In this document: one piece after another, positions 25,820 to 34,702 of the stretch
Layout of the letters: every line of letters begins with the position of its first letter
Numbering within the stretch: the stretch's first letter is position 1
DNA from: RUG563 sp964549135
GTDB lineage: Bacteria; Bacillota; Clostridia; Christensenellales; Aristaeellaceae
DNA length: 64,000 nucleotides
Direction: 5' to 3'
Assembly (NCBI GenBank): GCA_964549135.1
Contig: CAZJUJ010000006.1
Span: 1 to 64,000, forward strand
Notes under the pieces: model-generated
Told to the model about the DNA's origin: nothing
Seen by the model: the letters and a program-made list of their open reading frames with translations, nothing else
Databases searched by the model: none
Translations under genes and position numbers: made by a program

Positions 25820-26168
25820 CGGGGAACGGGGGAGGAACGGGATTCTTTTCGGGAGGATGCTTTTGCGTCAAAAGCACCCTCCCGCACCCTCCCGAAAACC
25901 GGCTCTGGATGGTTCGTGGGTGAATCTTGCCAAATTGAATGCCAGATCAGCAAAAGCGAATAGCAATAGGAAAAAACAACAGCAATGTCTTTACGCTTGG
26001 CAAGGACATTGCTGCTTTGTTCTTTACACCTAGCTTCCCTTTGCTTCACTGGCATCCAATCTGGTTTTTCTTTTTTGTATCATCCAGAGGTGGTTTTCGG
26101 GAGGGTGCGGGAGGGGACTTTTGACACAAAAGTCTCCTCCCGCAATTAACTTCCCCCGTTTCTTTTTG
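25820..26168. repeat. IR element copy E (complete)
   Basis: The left hairpin is at 25850-25884 (GATGC/GCACC type) and the left arm is CCGAAAACCGGCTCTGGATG with AAATTGAATGCCAGATCAGC. The central stem is AGCAATGTC (25981-25989) with GACATTGCT (26005-26013). The degraded right arm is CTGGCATCCAATCTGG...CATCCAGAGGTGG and the right hairpin is at 26107-26143 (GGGGAC/GTCTCC type). It lies between the stop codons of two convergent genes, with the left end touching one and the right flank about five bases from the other. Confidence 0.9.
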
Positions 26169-26172
26169 CCCC

Positions 26173-26985
26173 CTACCCGTGCTGCCTGCGGCGGCAGTCC
26201 CCGGCGTATTCGCCGGTATATTTTTTAAACATCCGGCTGAAATAGCCCGTATCGCAGAAACCCATCAGTTCGGCCACCTGTTCGACGGAATACATGCCGG
26301 ACTGCAATAGATCCCGGCCCTTCTGCACGCGCATTTTCAGGTGATAGGCGGTAGGGGAGAGATGCAGTTCGGCCAGGAAGCGGCGGTGGAAGGTGCTTTT
26401 GCTCATGAAGCACATTTCTGCCAGCATATCGATAGAGATGGTGGATTGCAGGTTATCCTCCATATAGCGGATGGCGGGGGTAATGGATTTGAGGCGCGGA
26501 TTGGTCTGCATGAGGGATTGATCGGTGGAGAGGGAATAGAGCAGATTATAGAGAAGCTCCTTGGCCTTCAGATTGGAAAAGCCGCCCTGCAATACATAAT
26601 CCAGCAGCCGGTACATGGTCTGGCTGTAATACCGGTTTTCATCCCAGGCGATCAGGCGCACCGTATGATCCAGAATAATTTCATGCTTTTCTTCATCATA
26701 AATGGAGAAGAGGATGCCGATGCCCCGGCAGCCCTCGGGGGAGGTAACCGTGGTGCGATAGCCGGAGCCGGTGGGCATGAAAAGCACATCCCCCGCCGCA
26801 GCGGAAAAGAATTTGCAGCCGTTTTTATCAAAATAATCCCGGGTGCCGCTGATCATGCAGAAGAGCAGATTGCTGGGGCGGAGCAATTGAATATCCGAGT
26901 CGCCCAGCCCCCAGACGCATTCCTTGGCCGCAATCCCGGTGATCATTACATCCCCAGCCAGCTGATGAATCTGCTCGGTGATCAT
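26173..26985 (-). CDS. AraC family transcriptional regulator
   Basis: This 270-residue protein has an N-terminal cupin sensing domain (FFSAAAGDVLFMPTGSGYRT) and a C-terminal double helix-turn-helix. The latter shows TISIDMLAEMCFMSKSTFHRR and QVAELMGFCDTGYFSRMFKK. The start is the ATG at 26985 after GGAGGGATTTTT; a longer frame begins upstream of the promoter. It is divergent from a dehydrogenase that leads the sugar-import locus (27126 onward), which it probably regulates. Inducer is unknown. Confidence 0.92.
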   Translation of the reverse strand: MITEQIHQLAGDVMITGIAAKECVWGLGDSDIQLLRPSNLLFCMISGTRDYFDKNGCKFFSAAAGDVLFMPTGSGYRTTVTSPEGCRGIGILFSIYDEEKHEIILDHTVRLIAWDENRYYSQTMYRLLDYVLQGGFSNLKAKELLYNLLYSLSTDQSLMQTNPRLKSITPAIRYMEDNLQSTISIDMLAEMCFMSKSTFHRRFLAELHLSPTAYHLKMRVQKGRDLLQSGMYSVEQVAELMGFCDTGYFSRMFKKYTGEYAGDCRRRQHG

Positions 26986-27036
26986 AAAAATCCCTCCAAT
27001 TGACAGGATCATACAACAAATGTGCGACGATAATCT

Positions 27037-27065
27037 ATTATAACATCTTTTTTTCTGGAGTACAA
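27037..27065 (-). promoter_or_regulatory. Sigma-A promoter for the AraC gene
   Basis: On the minus strand TTGTAC (27065-27060), 17 bases and TATAAT (27042-27037) precede the AraC start at 26985. The opposite-strand dehydrogenase promoter must overlap or lie close, but no clear match was found. Confidence 0.75.
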
Positions 27066-27125
27066 TAGCAATATCAATCATGGCTTTTATGTAAAAAATC
27101 AAGCCAATTTCAGGGGGGAACGAAG

Positions 27126-28187
27126 ATGGAAAAACTGCGCGTTGGTCTTATCGGTGTCGGCGGAATTATGAATGGCGTCCATATTCCCGGTTATCAGGCC
27201 TGCAATGATTGTGAAATCGCGGCGATCTGCGATATTAACCCGGAAACCCTTAAGCGGGTGGGCGAAAAGCTGGGCCTGCCGGAGGAAAGGCGCTTCCTCA
27301 GCTATGAAAAGCTGATGGACAGCGGGCTGGTGGATCTTGTGGATATCGCCACCCCCGATGCCGTCCATTGCGAAATTGCCCAGGCGGCGGTGGAGCGCAA
27401 TCTGCCCATCAGCGTGGAAAAGCCCATGGGCATGAATTATAAAGAGGTAAAGCGCGTCTGCGATGCCGCCAATGCCAAGCATCTGCCCGGCCATGTCTGC
27501 TTCTCCTGGCATTACCGCCCCTATGTGCGCCTGATGCGGGAGCAGATCGTCAGCGGCAAGCTGGGCAAGCTGTATCATGTGTATATCCGCTGCATCAAGG
27601 ACAGCGGCCTGTGGGAGGGCCGCCGCCTGGAATGGCGCTTTGACGGCAAGCAATCGGCCTCCGGCGTCATGGGCGATCTTTGCTCCCATATGTTTGATAT
27701 CGCCCGCTTTATCGGCAATGAATTTATTTCCGTCAGCGCCGATGCGGGGATCTTCGTAAAGGAACGCCGAGCCCTGGACAGCGAGGAAATCGTGCCCGTT
27801 ACCACCTGGGACTGGTGCAATGTGCTGGCCCGGATGGAGAATGATGTCAACGCCACCTTCCAGATTTCCCGCACCACCAAATTTATCGGCGACTGGATCC
27901 AGGTGGAGGCCTATGGCGAAAAGGGCCGGCTGACCTATACCTATCTGGTGGGCGATCAGAAGCTGGAAATGCAGACCGAAAAGGGCGAAATCAAGCTGCT
28001 GATTCCCGACGCTTCCTATAACGCCAATCAGTCCCAGGCGTATCTGAATATCGTCAATAACAGGCTGGATGGCCTGGAGGCCACCCTGGAAAACGCCTGC
28101 AAGTGCCAGGCCGCGCTGGACGCCGCCTATCGCTCCGTTGAGGAGGGCCGCTGGGTCACCATCGAAGAGGTAGAAAAGGATTGCTGA
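27126..28187 (+). CDS. Gfo/Idh/MocA family oxidoreductase
   Basis: This 353-residue NAD(P)-dependent dehydrogenase begins with the Rossmann motif GLIGVGGIMNGVHIPGY. It contains VEKPMGMNYKEVKRVCDAA and the family's C-domain motif GVMGDLCSHMFDIARFIG in place of the usual GG..D.G.H, with His retained. A GGGGGAACGAAG site precedes the ATG. It is the first gene of the sugar locus and is followed on the same strand by an isomerase-like gene. It is a likely step in oxidising or epimerising an imported sugar. Confidence 0.92.
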   Translation: MEKLRVGLIGVGGIMNGVHIPGYQACNDCEIAAICDINPETLKRVGEKLGLPEERRFLSYEKLMDSGLVDLVDIATPDAVHCEIAQAAVERNLPISVEKPMGMNYKEVKRVCDAANAKHLPGHVCFSWHYRPYVRLMREQIVSGKLGKLYHVYIRCIKDSGLWEGRRLEWRFDGKQSASGVMGDLCSHMFDIARFIGNEFISVSADAGIFVKERRALDSEEIVPVTTWDWCNVLARMENDVNATFQISRTTKFIGDWIQVEAYGEKGRLTYTYLVGDQKLEMQTEKGEIKLLIPDASYNANQSQAYLNIVNNRLDGLEATLENACKCQAALDAAYRSVEEGRWVTIEEVEKDC

Positions 28188-28298
28188 GCCTGAACAGGGC
28201 ATGATCCGCCGCCGGGCGTTCTCTCCTGGGAGAAAATGTGCCGCGGCCCGGAAAGCGGATGCGAAAATCCGCAGACAGAAAAAAGGAGTGACGCTGTT

Positions 28299-29138
28299 AT
28301 GAAGCTTGGTACCTTTGTCCGCCCCACCTCCATGGAGCCTGCCGCCCTGGACGCCGTATTTGCCCCGTTAAAGGAAATGGGCTTTACCGCCTGCCAGCTG
28401 GCCTATAAGCCGGAGGTATTTCTCCGGGAGGATGCGGAGGCCATCCGCGCCGCCGCAGACAGAAACGGCATTGAAATCTCCGCCCATTTTATCGGCTTCC
28501 GGGATCCCTATACCGCATGGGATCTGAAATATGCCTATCTGATGAGCGGGCTGACCTCGCCCACCTTCCGGGCCATGCGCATGGAATATCTGATGAAGGG
28601 CTGCGAATTTGTCAAATGGCTGGGCATCACCGATCTGATCATCCATGCGGGCAATATCCCCAATAATCCCTTTGATCCCAATTATTCCTCGCTGGTGGGC
28701 TGCATCCGCGTGCTGGGCGGCCGCTGCAAGGAGCTGGGGCTGAATCTGCTGTTTGAAACCGGCGCGGAAACGGCGGTTTCCCTGCTTCGGCTGATTCAGG
28801 ATGTGGGCCTTGATAATCTCTTTATCAATTTCGATACCGGCAACGGCGCCCTTTACGGCAATTACGGCGCGCTGGACGCGGCATATATCTACGGCCATCT
28901 GGTGCGCAATATCCATGTGAAGGATGGCCTGCCCCCCACGGATCCCGATCATCTGGGGATGGAAACGGCCCTGGGCGATGGCGTTGTGGATTTTGACGGC
29001 GTGATGAAGCGCCTCTTCTCCCTGGGCTATGACCGCTATATGATTATCGAGCGGGAAGTGGGCACGGGCGAGCAGCAGAAGAAGGATGTACTGAGAGCGA
29101 AAAAATATATCGAGGATATGCTGGCAAAGCGGCCCTGA
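28299..29138 (+). CDS. Sugar phosphate isomerase/epimerase (xylose-isomerase-like TIM barrel)
   Basis: This 279-residue AP-endonuclease-2/xylose-isomerase-like TIM barrel contains VKWLGITDLIIHAGNIPNNP, INFDTGNGALYGNYG, NIHVKDGLPP and MIIEREVG. The metal-binding Glu, Asp and His residues are at the expected strand ends. Members isomerise or epimerise sugars and inosose-type compounds. The start is the ATG at 28299 after AAAAAAGGAGTGACGCTGTT; the upstream ATG at 28236 has no site. It is one of three such barrels in the window. Confidence 0.9.
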   Translation: MKLGTFVRPTSMEPAALDAVFAPLKEMGFTACQLAYKPEVFLREDAEAIRAAADRNGIEISAHFIGFRDPYTAWDLKYAYLMSGLTSPTFRAMRMEYLMKGCEFVKWLGITDLIIHAGNIPNNPFDPNYSSLVGCIRVLGGRCKELGLNLLFETGAETAVSLLRLIQDVGLDNLFINFDTGNGALYGNYGALDAAYIYGHLVRNIHVKDGLPPTDPDHLGMETALGDGVVDFDGVMKRLFSLGYDRYMIIEREVGTGEQQKKDVLRAKKYIEDMLAKRP

Positions 29139-29148
29139 GGCAGGGCCG

Positions 29149-29190
29149 GGGCTGCCATGGCCCGGGGGGAAAAAAAGGGCCATGGCGGCC
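29149..29190. other. Long perfect-type hairpin after the isomerase gene
   Basis: A 14-bp stem (GCCATGGCCC pairing with GGGCCATGGC, extended by four more pairs including one G-T) with an A-rich loop lies just after the isomerase stop. No T-run follows on either strand, so it may stabilise mRNA or attenuate rather than be a classical terminator. Confidence 0.55.
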
Positions 29191-29376
29191 ATGATGAAAA
29201 AGAAGGATCAAAAGGCGAGCATGCCGGAAAAGGGGCGGGAGGCCCTTAAAAAATTAGCATTATAAGTAAATATATGCAAAGAAGGGAGGGTATTGGCATC
29301 CTTCGGTATGCTGCCCGTATGATACCCCTTGTTTCCTGTACCTAAAAAACCTGAATCGACAGAAATGGAGGAAAAC

Positions 29377-30933
29377 ATGATGAAGAAAATGCTGGCTCTG
29401 CTTCTTGCGGCTCTGCTCGCCTTTGGCTGCGTTTCCATGGCTGTGGCGGAGGATGAGAAGCGTCCCCTGGAGGGCGTCACCCTTTCCTACTGGTATCCCA
29501 TGTGGGCCTGGGAATCCGAATTCGTCGGCACCGGCGATATGAGCGATCTGTATTTCTATTCCGAGCTGGAAAAGGAACTGGGCTGCACCATCGAATGGAT
29601 TCTGCCCCCTGTGGATGATACCGCGGCCATCGCGGCGCTGAATGTGCTGCTGGCCTCCTCTGATCTTCCCGATATCGTGACCCACCCCTACTACACCTAT
29701 TATCCCGCCGGCAATGACGCCGCCGTGGAGGATGGCGTGTATATCGATCTGAAGCCCTATCTGGAGGAATATGCCCCCGATTACTGGAAGCTGCTGCAGG
29801 AAGACGAAGAAATGATGAAGCAGGTAACCACCGATAATGGCTACATCTGGTGCTTCTACATGATCGATTCCTTTGCCCAGCCCAGCTATGGCGGCCCCGT
29901 CTGGCGGCAGGATTATGTGGAAGCGGTCAACGGCAAGCTGCCCGAAACCGTGGATGAAATGCATGAGCTGCTCACCAAATTCAAGACCGAGCTGAATCTG
30001 CAGTATCCCATCTATGACGATGCGGTGCATTATCTGCCCTTTGCCTGGGGCGTCAAGAATGATATGATGCTGGATGAAGAGGGCAAGGTTGTCTACGGCC
30101 CCGTGCTGGATGGCTGGAAGGAATACCTGAAGACCATGCATCAGTGGTATGTGGAAGGCCTGCTGGCGGAAGACTATCAGGCCCCTGCCGATGCCAAGCA
30201 GTCCTGGGTGGACGGCAAGATCGGCATGGCGCATCTGGGCTTCAACAACATCACCGAATATACCTCTCTGGCCAATGCTGCCGGTGTTGAGGGCTATGCC
30301 ATGATCGCCTCCGAATATCCCACCCTGGAGGCCGGGCAGAGCGTGCGCTTCAAGGCCGTCCACGCCTATCGCGCCCAGCAGAACTGCACCGCCGTTACCA
30401 CCTCCTGCAAGAATCCCGAGGCGGCCATCACCTTCCTCAATGCCAAGTTCACGCAGGAAAACATCATCAAATCCAACTACGGCGAAGAGGGCGTTTCCTA
30501 TACCATGGTAGACGGCAAGCCCCAGTACACCGAGGAAGTGGCCCATCCCACCGAGCCCGGCATGACCCTGGGCATCCTGCTCTACAAGTACGCCCTGGGC
30601 AAGGGCCCCTACTATCGCATCATGGACCGCAACTGGTTCACCCATCTGGATCATGCCATTGATGCCATGTATCTGTGGGATGGCTCCACGGACGGCGGCT
30701 CCGGCGATATTCCCGATCCCTTCCTCTCCATGCCCACCGAGGACGGCGAAGAATACTCCGCCATCTTCAACGATGTGAAGACCTATGCCAACGAGGCCCG
30801 GGTAAAATTCATCACCGGCGAATGGGATATCGATGCCAAGTGGGATGAATATGTATCCACCATCGAAGGCATGGATCTGGAAACTGCGCTGGAAATCAAG
30901 CAGGCTGCCGTAGATCGCTACAACGCCCGCTGA
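29377..30933 (+). CDS. ABC transporter extracellular solute-binding protein (YtcQ/LplA type)
   Basis: This 518-residue exported sugar-binding protein has a signal peptide MKKMLALLLAALLAFGC and then SMAVAEDEKR. Cleavage could be at AVA or at the atypical lipobox AFGC. The mature protein has the large type of solute-binding fold found in oligosaccharide importers, with LNVLLASSDLPDIVTHPYY and SGDIPDPFLSMPTEDGEEY. The start is ATG 29377 after GGAGGAAAAC. Two permeases follow; no ATPase gene is present, as usual for systems sharing an MsmX-like ATPase. A GGGTAT/ATACCC stem at 29288-29327 lies in the leader. Confidence 0.92.
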   Translation: MMKKMLALLLAALLAFGCVSMAVAEDEKRPLEGVTLSYWYPMWAWESEFVGTGDMSDLYFYSELEKELGCTIEWILPPVDDTAAIAALNVLLASSDLPDIVTHPYYTYYPAGNDAAVEDGVYIDLKPYLEEYAPDYWKLLQEDEEMMKQVTTDNGYIWCFYMIDSFAQPSYGGPVWRQDYVEAVNGKLPETVDEMHELLTKFKTELNLQYPIYDDAVHYLPFAWGVKNDMMLDEEGKVVYGPVLDGWKEYLKTMHQWYVEGLLAEDYQAPADAKQSWVDGKIGMAHLGFNNITEYTSLANAAGVEGYAMIASEYPTLEAGQSVRFKAVHAYRAQQNCTAVTTSCKNPEAAITFLNAKFTQENIIKSNYGEEGVSYTMVDGKPQYTEEVAHPTEPGMTLGILLYKYALGKGPYYRIMDRNWFTHLDHAIDAMYLWDGSTDGGSGDIPDPFLSMPTEDGEEYSAIFNDVKTYANEARVKFITGEWDIDAKWDEYVSTIEGMDLETALEIKQAAVDRYNAR

Positions 30934-30954
30934 TCTGATTCCCAAATACTTCCT

Positions 30955-31009
30955 GGGCCCGCTTCCGGGCCTGCCCATCGCGGAGGGGAGGGGATACCCT
31001 TCCCTCCGC
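30955..31009 (+). promoter_or_regulatory. Intercistronic double hairpin between binding protein and permeases
   Basis: Two adjacent stems, GGCCCG/CGGGCC (30956-30971) and GCGGAGGG...CCCTCCGC (30980-31009), lie between the binding-protein gene and its permeases. Such structures commonly let the binding protein be made in excess by stabilising or partly terminating the transcript. Confidence 0.65.
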
Positions 31010-31055
31010 CTTGCCTTTCAGGGCAGCAACACAGAAAAACTGGGGGGAATAAAAC

Positions 31056-32024
31056 ATGGCGCAAAAACTGGCCCCGATCCTGAATGTTGCGGAGATTCGC
31101 CCCATGAAGAAGATGAGCCTCTTCGCGATTCTTAAACGGGATTTTCAGAAGCACTGGCAATTGTATCTGATCATGCTGCCGGTGCTGGTCTGGTATCTTA
31201 CCTTCTGCTATGGCCCGCTCTATGGTCTGGCGGCCGCCTTCCAGCGCTTCAATGTGCGCAAGGGCATCGCCAACAGCCCCTGGATTGGCCTGAAGAATTT
31301 TGTTGATTTCTTCAACAGCTTCTATTTCAGCCGCGTGCTGATCAATACCCTGCGGCTGAATCTGATGGATCTGCTTTTCGCCTGGCCCAGCAGCATCCTT
31401 TTTGCCCTGCTGCTCAATGAAATCGGCCACAGCGGCTTCAAGCGCTCCGTGCAGACGCTGACCTATCTGCCCCATTTCATTTCCACCGTGGTGGTCTGCG
31501 GCCTTATTTCCGATTTTTCCGCCGTCAATGGCGTTTTCAATGATGTCATCGCCGCCCTGGGGGGCACGCGCATTTCCCTGTTGACAAAATCCAATCTCTT
31601 TACGCCCATTTATGTGCTTTCCAATATCTGGTCGGGCATGGGGTATGGCAGCATCATTTATCTGGCGGCAATCGGCGGCATCAACAGCGAATTATATGAG
31701 GCGGCCATGCTGGATGGCGCGGGCCGTCTGCGGCAGACCTGGCATGTTACCCTGCCCGGCCTTGCCCCCACCATCATCACCATGCTGATCATGCGTATCG
31801 GCAATATCCTGAATGTTGGCTATGAAAAGATCCTGCTGCTGATGAACGACGCCAACCGCGAATCCGCCGAGGTTATATCCACCTTCGTTTACCAAAAGGG
31901 CCTGGTGGAGGCCTCCTATGGCTATTCTACGGCGGTGGGCCTGTTCAATTCCGTGATCTGCCTGCTCTTCCTGGTGGCCGCCAATACAATCAGCCGGAAA
32001 TTCTCCGAAACGTCGCTGTGGTAA
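31056..32024 (+). CDS. ABC transporter permease (LplB/YteP type)
   Basis: This 322-residue inner-membrane permease of the carbohydrate importer class 1 family has six predicted membrane helices. The EAA loop is visible in YEAAMLDGAGRLRQTWHVTLPGL, which contacts the ATPase. The conserved N-terminal LYLIMLPVLVWYLTFCYGPLYGL and the RISLLTKSNLF region are typical of LplB. A CTGGGGGGAATAAAAC site precedes the ATG. The next permease starts 14 bases after this stop. Confidence 0.95.
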   Translation: MAQKLAPILNVAEIRPMKKMSLFAILKRDFQKHWQLYLIMLPVLVWYLTFCYGPLYGLAAAFQRFNVRKGIANSPWIGLKNFVDFFNSFYFSRVLINTLRLNLMDLLFAWPSSILFALLLNEIGHSGFKRSVQTLTYLPHFISTVVVCGLISDFSAVNGVFNDVIAALGGTRISLLTKSNLFTPIYVLSNIWSGMGYGSIIYLAAIGGINSELYEAAMLDGAGRLRQTWHVTLPGLAPTIITMLIMRIGNILNVGYEKILLLMNDANRESAEVISTFVYQKGLVEASYGYSTAVGLFNSVICLLFLVAANTISRKFSETSLW

Positions 32025-32038
32025 GGGGGAAGGGAAAG

Positions 32039-32944
32039 ATGAGAAAAAAATCGTTTTCCCGGCGGGTTTTCCTGGTACTCAATACGCTGTTCATGATTGC
32101 GGTTTCCCTGATCTGCCTGCTGCCCTTCCTGCATGTGGTGTTTGCCTCCTTCAGCCAGCCCAATGCCGTGCAGCTTCATCAGGGCATTCTGCTCTATCCT
32201 CTGGGCTTCAATCTGGAAAGCTATAAGCTGGTCTTTTCCAAGGATACGCTGATGACGGGCTATGGGGTCACGCTGTTTGTCACCTTTACCGGCACCTTCA
32301 TTTCCATGCTGCTGAGCTGCTTTGGCGCCTATGTGCTTTCCAAGCGCGGGGTGCTGCTCAATAGGGTGTTCCTGCGGCTGATTACCATTACCATGTTTCT
32401 GAGCGGCGGCATGATTCCCTTCTATCTCCTGGTGGATGGCATCGGGCTGAATGGCTCCATCTGGGCGCTGATTCTGCCCTATTGCATGAATACCTGGAAT
32501 ATGATGGTCATGCGCTCCTCCTTCCGGGCACTGCCGGAAAGCATTGAGGAATCGGCGCATATCGACGGCGCGTCGGAATTGACTATTCTCTTCCGCATCG
32601 TGCTGCCCCTGTCCGTTCCGGTATTGGCGGTTATGGTCATGTTCTATGCCCTGACCTACTGGAACAGCTGGTTCCCGGCCTCGCTCTTCATCCGCAAGCG
32701 CAATATGTATCCCCTGCAGCTGCTGATGCGTGAAATCCTGATGATGGATGAGGGCACGCTGAATTCCACCGTGGGCACCGGCAGCGAAATCAACGCCATG
32801 GGGGATGAGCTGGGCGCGCAGAATTATGTGGAATTGCTCAAGTATACCACCATCGTGGTATCCACGCTGCCCATCATCTGCGTCTATCCCTTCCTGCAGA
32901 AATATTTTGTTACGGGAATTTTGGTAGGCTCCTTGAAGGAATAA
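32039..32944 (+). CDS. ABC transporter permease (LplC/YtcP type)
   Basis: This 301-residue partner permease has six membrane helices, an EAA-like loop IEESAHIDGASELTILFRIVLP and the typical C-terminal YPFLQKYFVTGILVGSLKE. The start is ATG 32039 behind AAGGGGGAAGGGAAAG; an upstream GTG overlaps the previous gene. It completes the transporter with the binding protein and LplB-type permease. Likely substrate is an oligosaccharide or amino-sugar glycan given the NagB-like gene that follows. Confidence 0.95.
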   Translation: MRKKSFSRRVFLVLNTLFMIAVSLICLLPFLHVVFASFSQPNAVQLHQGILLYPLGFNLESYKLVFSKDTLMTGYGVTLFVTFTGTFISMLLSCFGAYVLSKRGVLLNRVFLRLITITMFLSGGMIPFYLLVDGIGLNGSIWALILPYCMNTWNMMVMRSSFRALPESIEESAHIDGASELTILFRIVLPLSVPVLAVMVMFYALTYWNSWFPASLFIRKRNMYPLQLLMREILMMDEGTLNSTVGTGSEINAMGDELGAQNYVELLKYTTIVVSTLPIICVYPFLQKYFVTGILVGSLKE

Positions 32945-32999
32945 GAAAAGAAAGGGAGAATTAACTCCTCTGTATCACAATTGGAAAGAGGCGATACCT

Positions 33000-33797
33000 T
33001 TGGTCAAGAAATTCGGCAATACCACCCTGACGACCTTCCCTACGGAATCCGATGTTTATCTGGATATGGCGCTTGCCATGTATGACGAGGTCAAAAAGAA
33101 TAATGCCCTGGGCAAAAAGACCGTCATGATCGTGCCCGTGGGCCCCACTGGTCAGTATCCTATTTTTGCACGGCTGGTCAATGAAACCGGCCTGTCCCTG
33201 AAGAATGTGTATTTCTTCAATATGGATGAATATCTTATTACCCCCACCCAGCCCATCGATCCCGCCCATCCCATGAGCTTCCATCTGCGGATGAAGACCG
33301 AATTGTATGATCGGCTGCTGCCCGAGCTTACCATCCCCGAGGATCATCGCTTCTTCCCCGAGCCCGGGAAGGAAAAGGAATATGATCAGATGATCGAGGA
33401 TCTGGGCGGCGTGGATCTGTGCCTGGGCGGTCTGGGCATCAATGGTCATATCGCCTTTAACGAGCCCCCGGAAAGGGATGCGGCCCCTGTGACGGCGGAG
33501 GAATTTGCCAATCTGCCCACCCGCGTGCTGCCCATTACCCGGGAAACCCGTACCGTCAACGCCATCGGCTATCAGCGCGGCGATCTGCAGGGCATGCCCG
33601 AATACTGCATCACCGTGGGCATGAAGGCCATCCTCCAGGCGAAAAAGGTCTATATCGCCCTGAACCGCGAATGGCAGCACGGCATTGCCCGCCGCGCCCT
33701 GACCGGCCCGGTGACCGCCTATGTGCCCGCCTCCCTGCTGCAGCGGCATAATGATGTGCGCTTTGCCGCCACGGACAGCATTGCCAGCGGCCTGTAA
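33000..33797 (+). CDS. Glucosamine-6-phosphate deaminase family protein (NagB-like)
   Basis: This 265-residue NagB/RpiA-fold protein would convert glucosamine 6-phosphate to fructose 6-phosphate and ammonia, or act on a related sugar phosphate. Family motifs are FFNMDEYL (catalytic Asp) and GGLGINGHIAFNEPPE, which holds His and Glu of the relay. The position that is Asp in the E. coli enzyme is Asn here; the family signature allows Asn there. The phosphate loop is GPTGQYP instead of the common GSTP, which argues for a divergent subfamily. It starts at TTG after AAAGAGGCGATACC. It follows the ABC importer and is probably in its operon. Confidence 0.82.
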   Translation: MVKKFGNTTLTTFPTESDVYLDMALAMYDEVKKNNALGKKTVMIVPVGPTGQYPIFARLVNETGLSLKNVYFFNMDEYLITPTQPIDPAHPMSFHLRMKTELYDRLLPELTIPEDHRFFPEPGKEKEYDQMIEDLGGVDLCLGGLGINGHIAFNEPPERDAAPVTAEEFANLPTRVLPITRETRTVNAIGYQRGDLQGMPEYCITVGMKAILQAKKVYIALNREWQHGIARRALTGPVTAYVPASLLQRHNDVRFAATDSIASGL

Positions 33798-33830
33798 GAA
33801 AGCATTTTTCCCTGCAAACGGATGCATAAA

Positions 33831-33873
33831 CGGCCCTTTGGCGTCTTGGATGACGCCGGGGGCCGCTTTTTTT
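33831..33873 (+). terminator. Rho-independent terminator of the importer operon
   Basis: A compound stem (CGGCCC with GGGCCG outside, GGCGTC with GACGCC inside) is followed by CTTTTTTT. It lies 34 bases after the NagB-like stop. Confidence 0.85.
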
Positions 33874-33913
33874 CGGAAAAAACAGAGGGAAAACGAGGAA
33901 AGCCGCATTTTCG

Positions 33914-33942
33914 TTGCGTCCGGGCGGAGAATATGCTATAAT
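33914..33942 (+). promoter_or_regulatory. Sigma-A promoter for the epimerase gene
   Basis: TTGCGT (33914-33919), exactly 17 bases with an extended TATGC, and TATAAT (33937-33942) lie 36 bases upstream of the ATG at 33979. Confidence 0.8.
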
Positions 33943-33978
33943 AACAGGCAGTGCCAATGCAAAGGAGGAGGGCGAGCG

Positions 33979-34650
33979 ATGAGCGCCATGCTATCGGCTT
34001 CCATCATGTGTGCGGATCCCCTGAATATGCAGCGGGAATTGGATTTTCTTGCGGAGAAGGGGATCGCCTATTTTCATTGCGATGTAATGGATGGGCGGTT
34101 TGTGCCCAATCTGATGCTTTCCACCGAGGTGATCCGGGCGGTGAAACAGCGCTATTCCACGCCGCTGGATATTCATCTGATGGTGGAGGAGCCCGAGCGC
34201 GTGCTGCCCTGGCTGCCCTTTGGGCCGGGGGATGTGGTTTCCATTCATTATGAAAGCACGCGGCATGTGGATCGCGCGCTGCAATTGATCGGGGAGCGGG
34301 GGGCCATGGCAGCCCTGGCGCTGAATCCGGCCACGCCCCTGCAATGCGCCGAATACATTCTGGATCGCATCGGCATGCTGCTGATTATGACGGTGAACCC
34401 CGGCTTTGCCGCCCAGAAAATCACCCCCAGCGGCCTGGAGAAAATCGAAAACGCCAAGGATTTTCTGCTGGCCAAGGGCCGCCCCGAAATCCTGGTGGAG
34501 GCCGATGGCAACTGCAGCCTGGAAAATATTCCGCGGATGCAGCGGGCCGGGGCAGATGTGCTGGTGGTGGGCTCCAGCAGCGTTTTTTCCAAGACGCACG
34601 GCATCGAAAAGGGCTATGAAATGACCCTGCAGGCCTGCGCCGAAATGTAA
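33979..34650 (+). CDS. Ribulose-phosphate 3-epimerase family protein (Rpe/AlsE-like)
   Basis: This 223-residue TIM barrel epimerises pentulose or hexulose phosphates at C3. Signatures are SASIMCADPLNMQREL at the N-terminus, FHCDVMDGRFVPNLML, DIHLMVEEPE and the catalytic-loop region IMTVNPGFAAQKITPS. The MTVNPGF form is closer to allulose-6-phosphate epimerase AlsE than to classical Rpe, so the substrate may be a hexulose phosphate. It has its own promoter and an AAAGGAGGAG site. A further TIM-barrel isomerase follows. Confidence 0.88.
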   Translation: MSAMLSASIMCADPLNMQRELDFLAEKGIAYFHCDVMDGRFVPNLMLSTEVIRAVKQRYSTPLDIHLMVEEPERVLPWLPFGPGDVVSIHYESTRHVDRALQLIGERGAMAALALNPATPLQCAEYILDRIGMLLIMTVNPGFAAQKITPSGLEKIENAKDFLLAKGRPEILVEADGNCSLENIPRMQRAGADVLVVGSSSVFSKTHGIEKGYEMTLQACAEM

Positions 34651-34702
34651 GGCGGGGCGCCTTGCAAAGCCTGATTTTTTTCATGAACAGGGAGGGAATT
34701 TT

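Noticed and set aside
33430..33475. Apparent loss of the catalytic Asp (NGH instead of DGH) in the NagB-like protein
   Set aside because: The family signature allows Asn at this position, so it does not show loss of activity.
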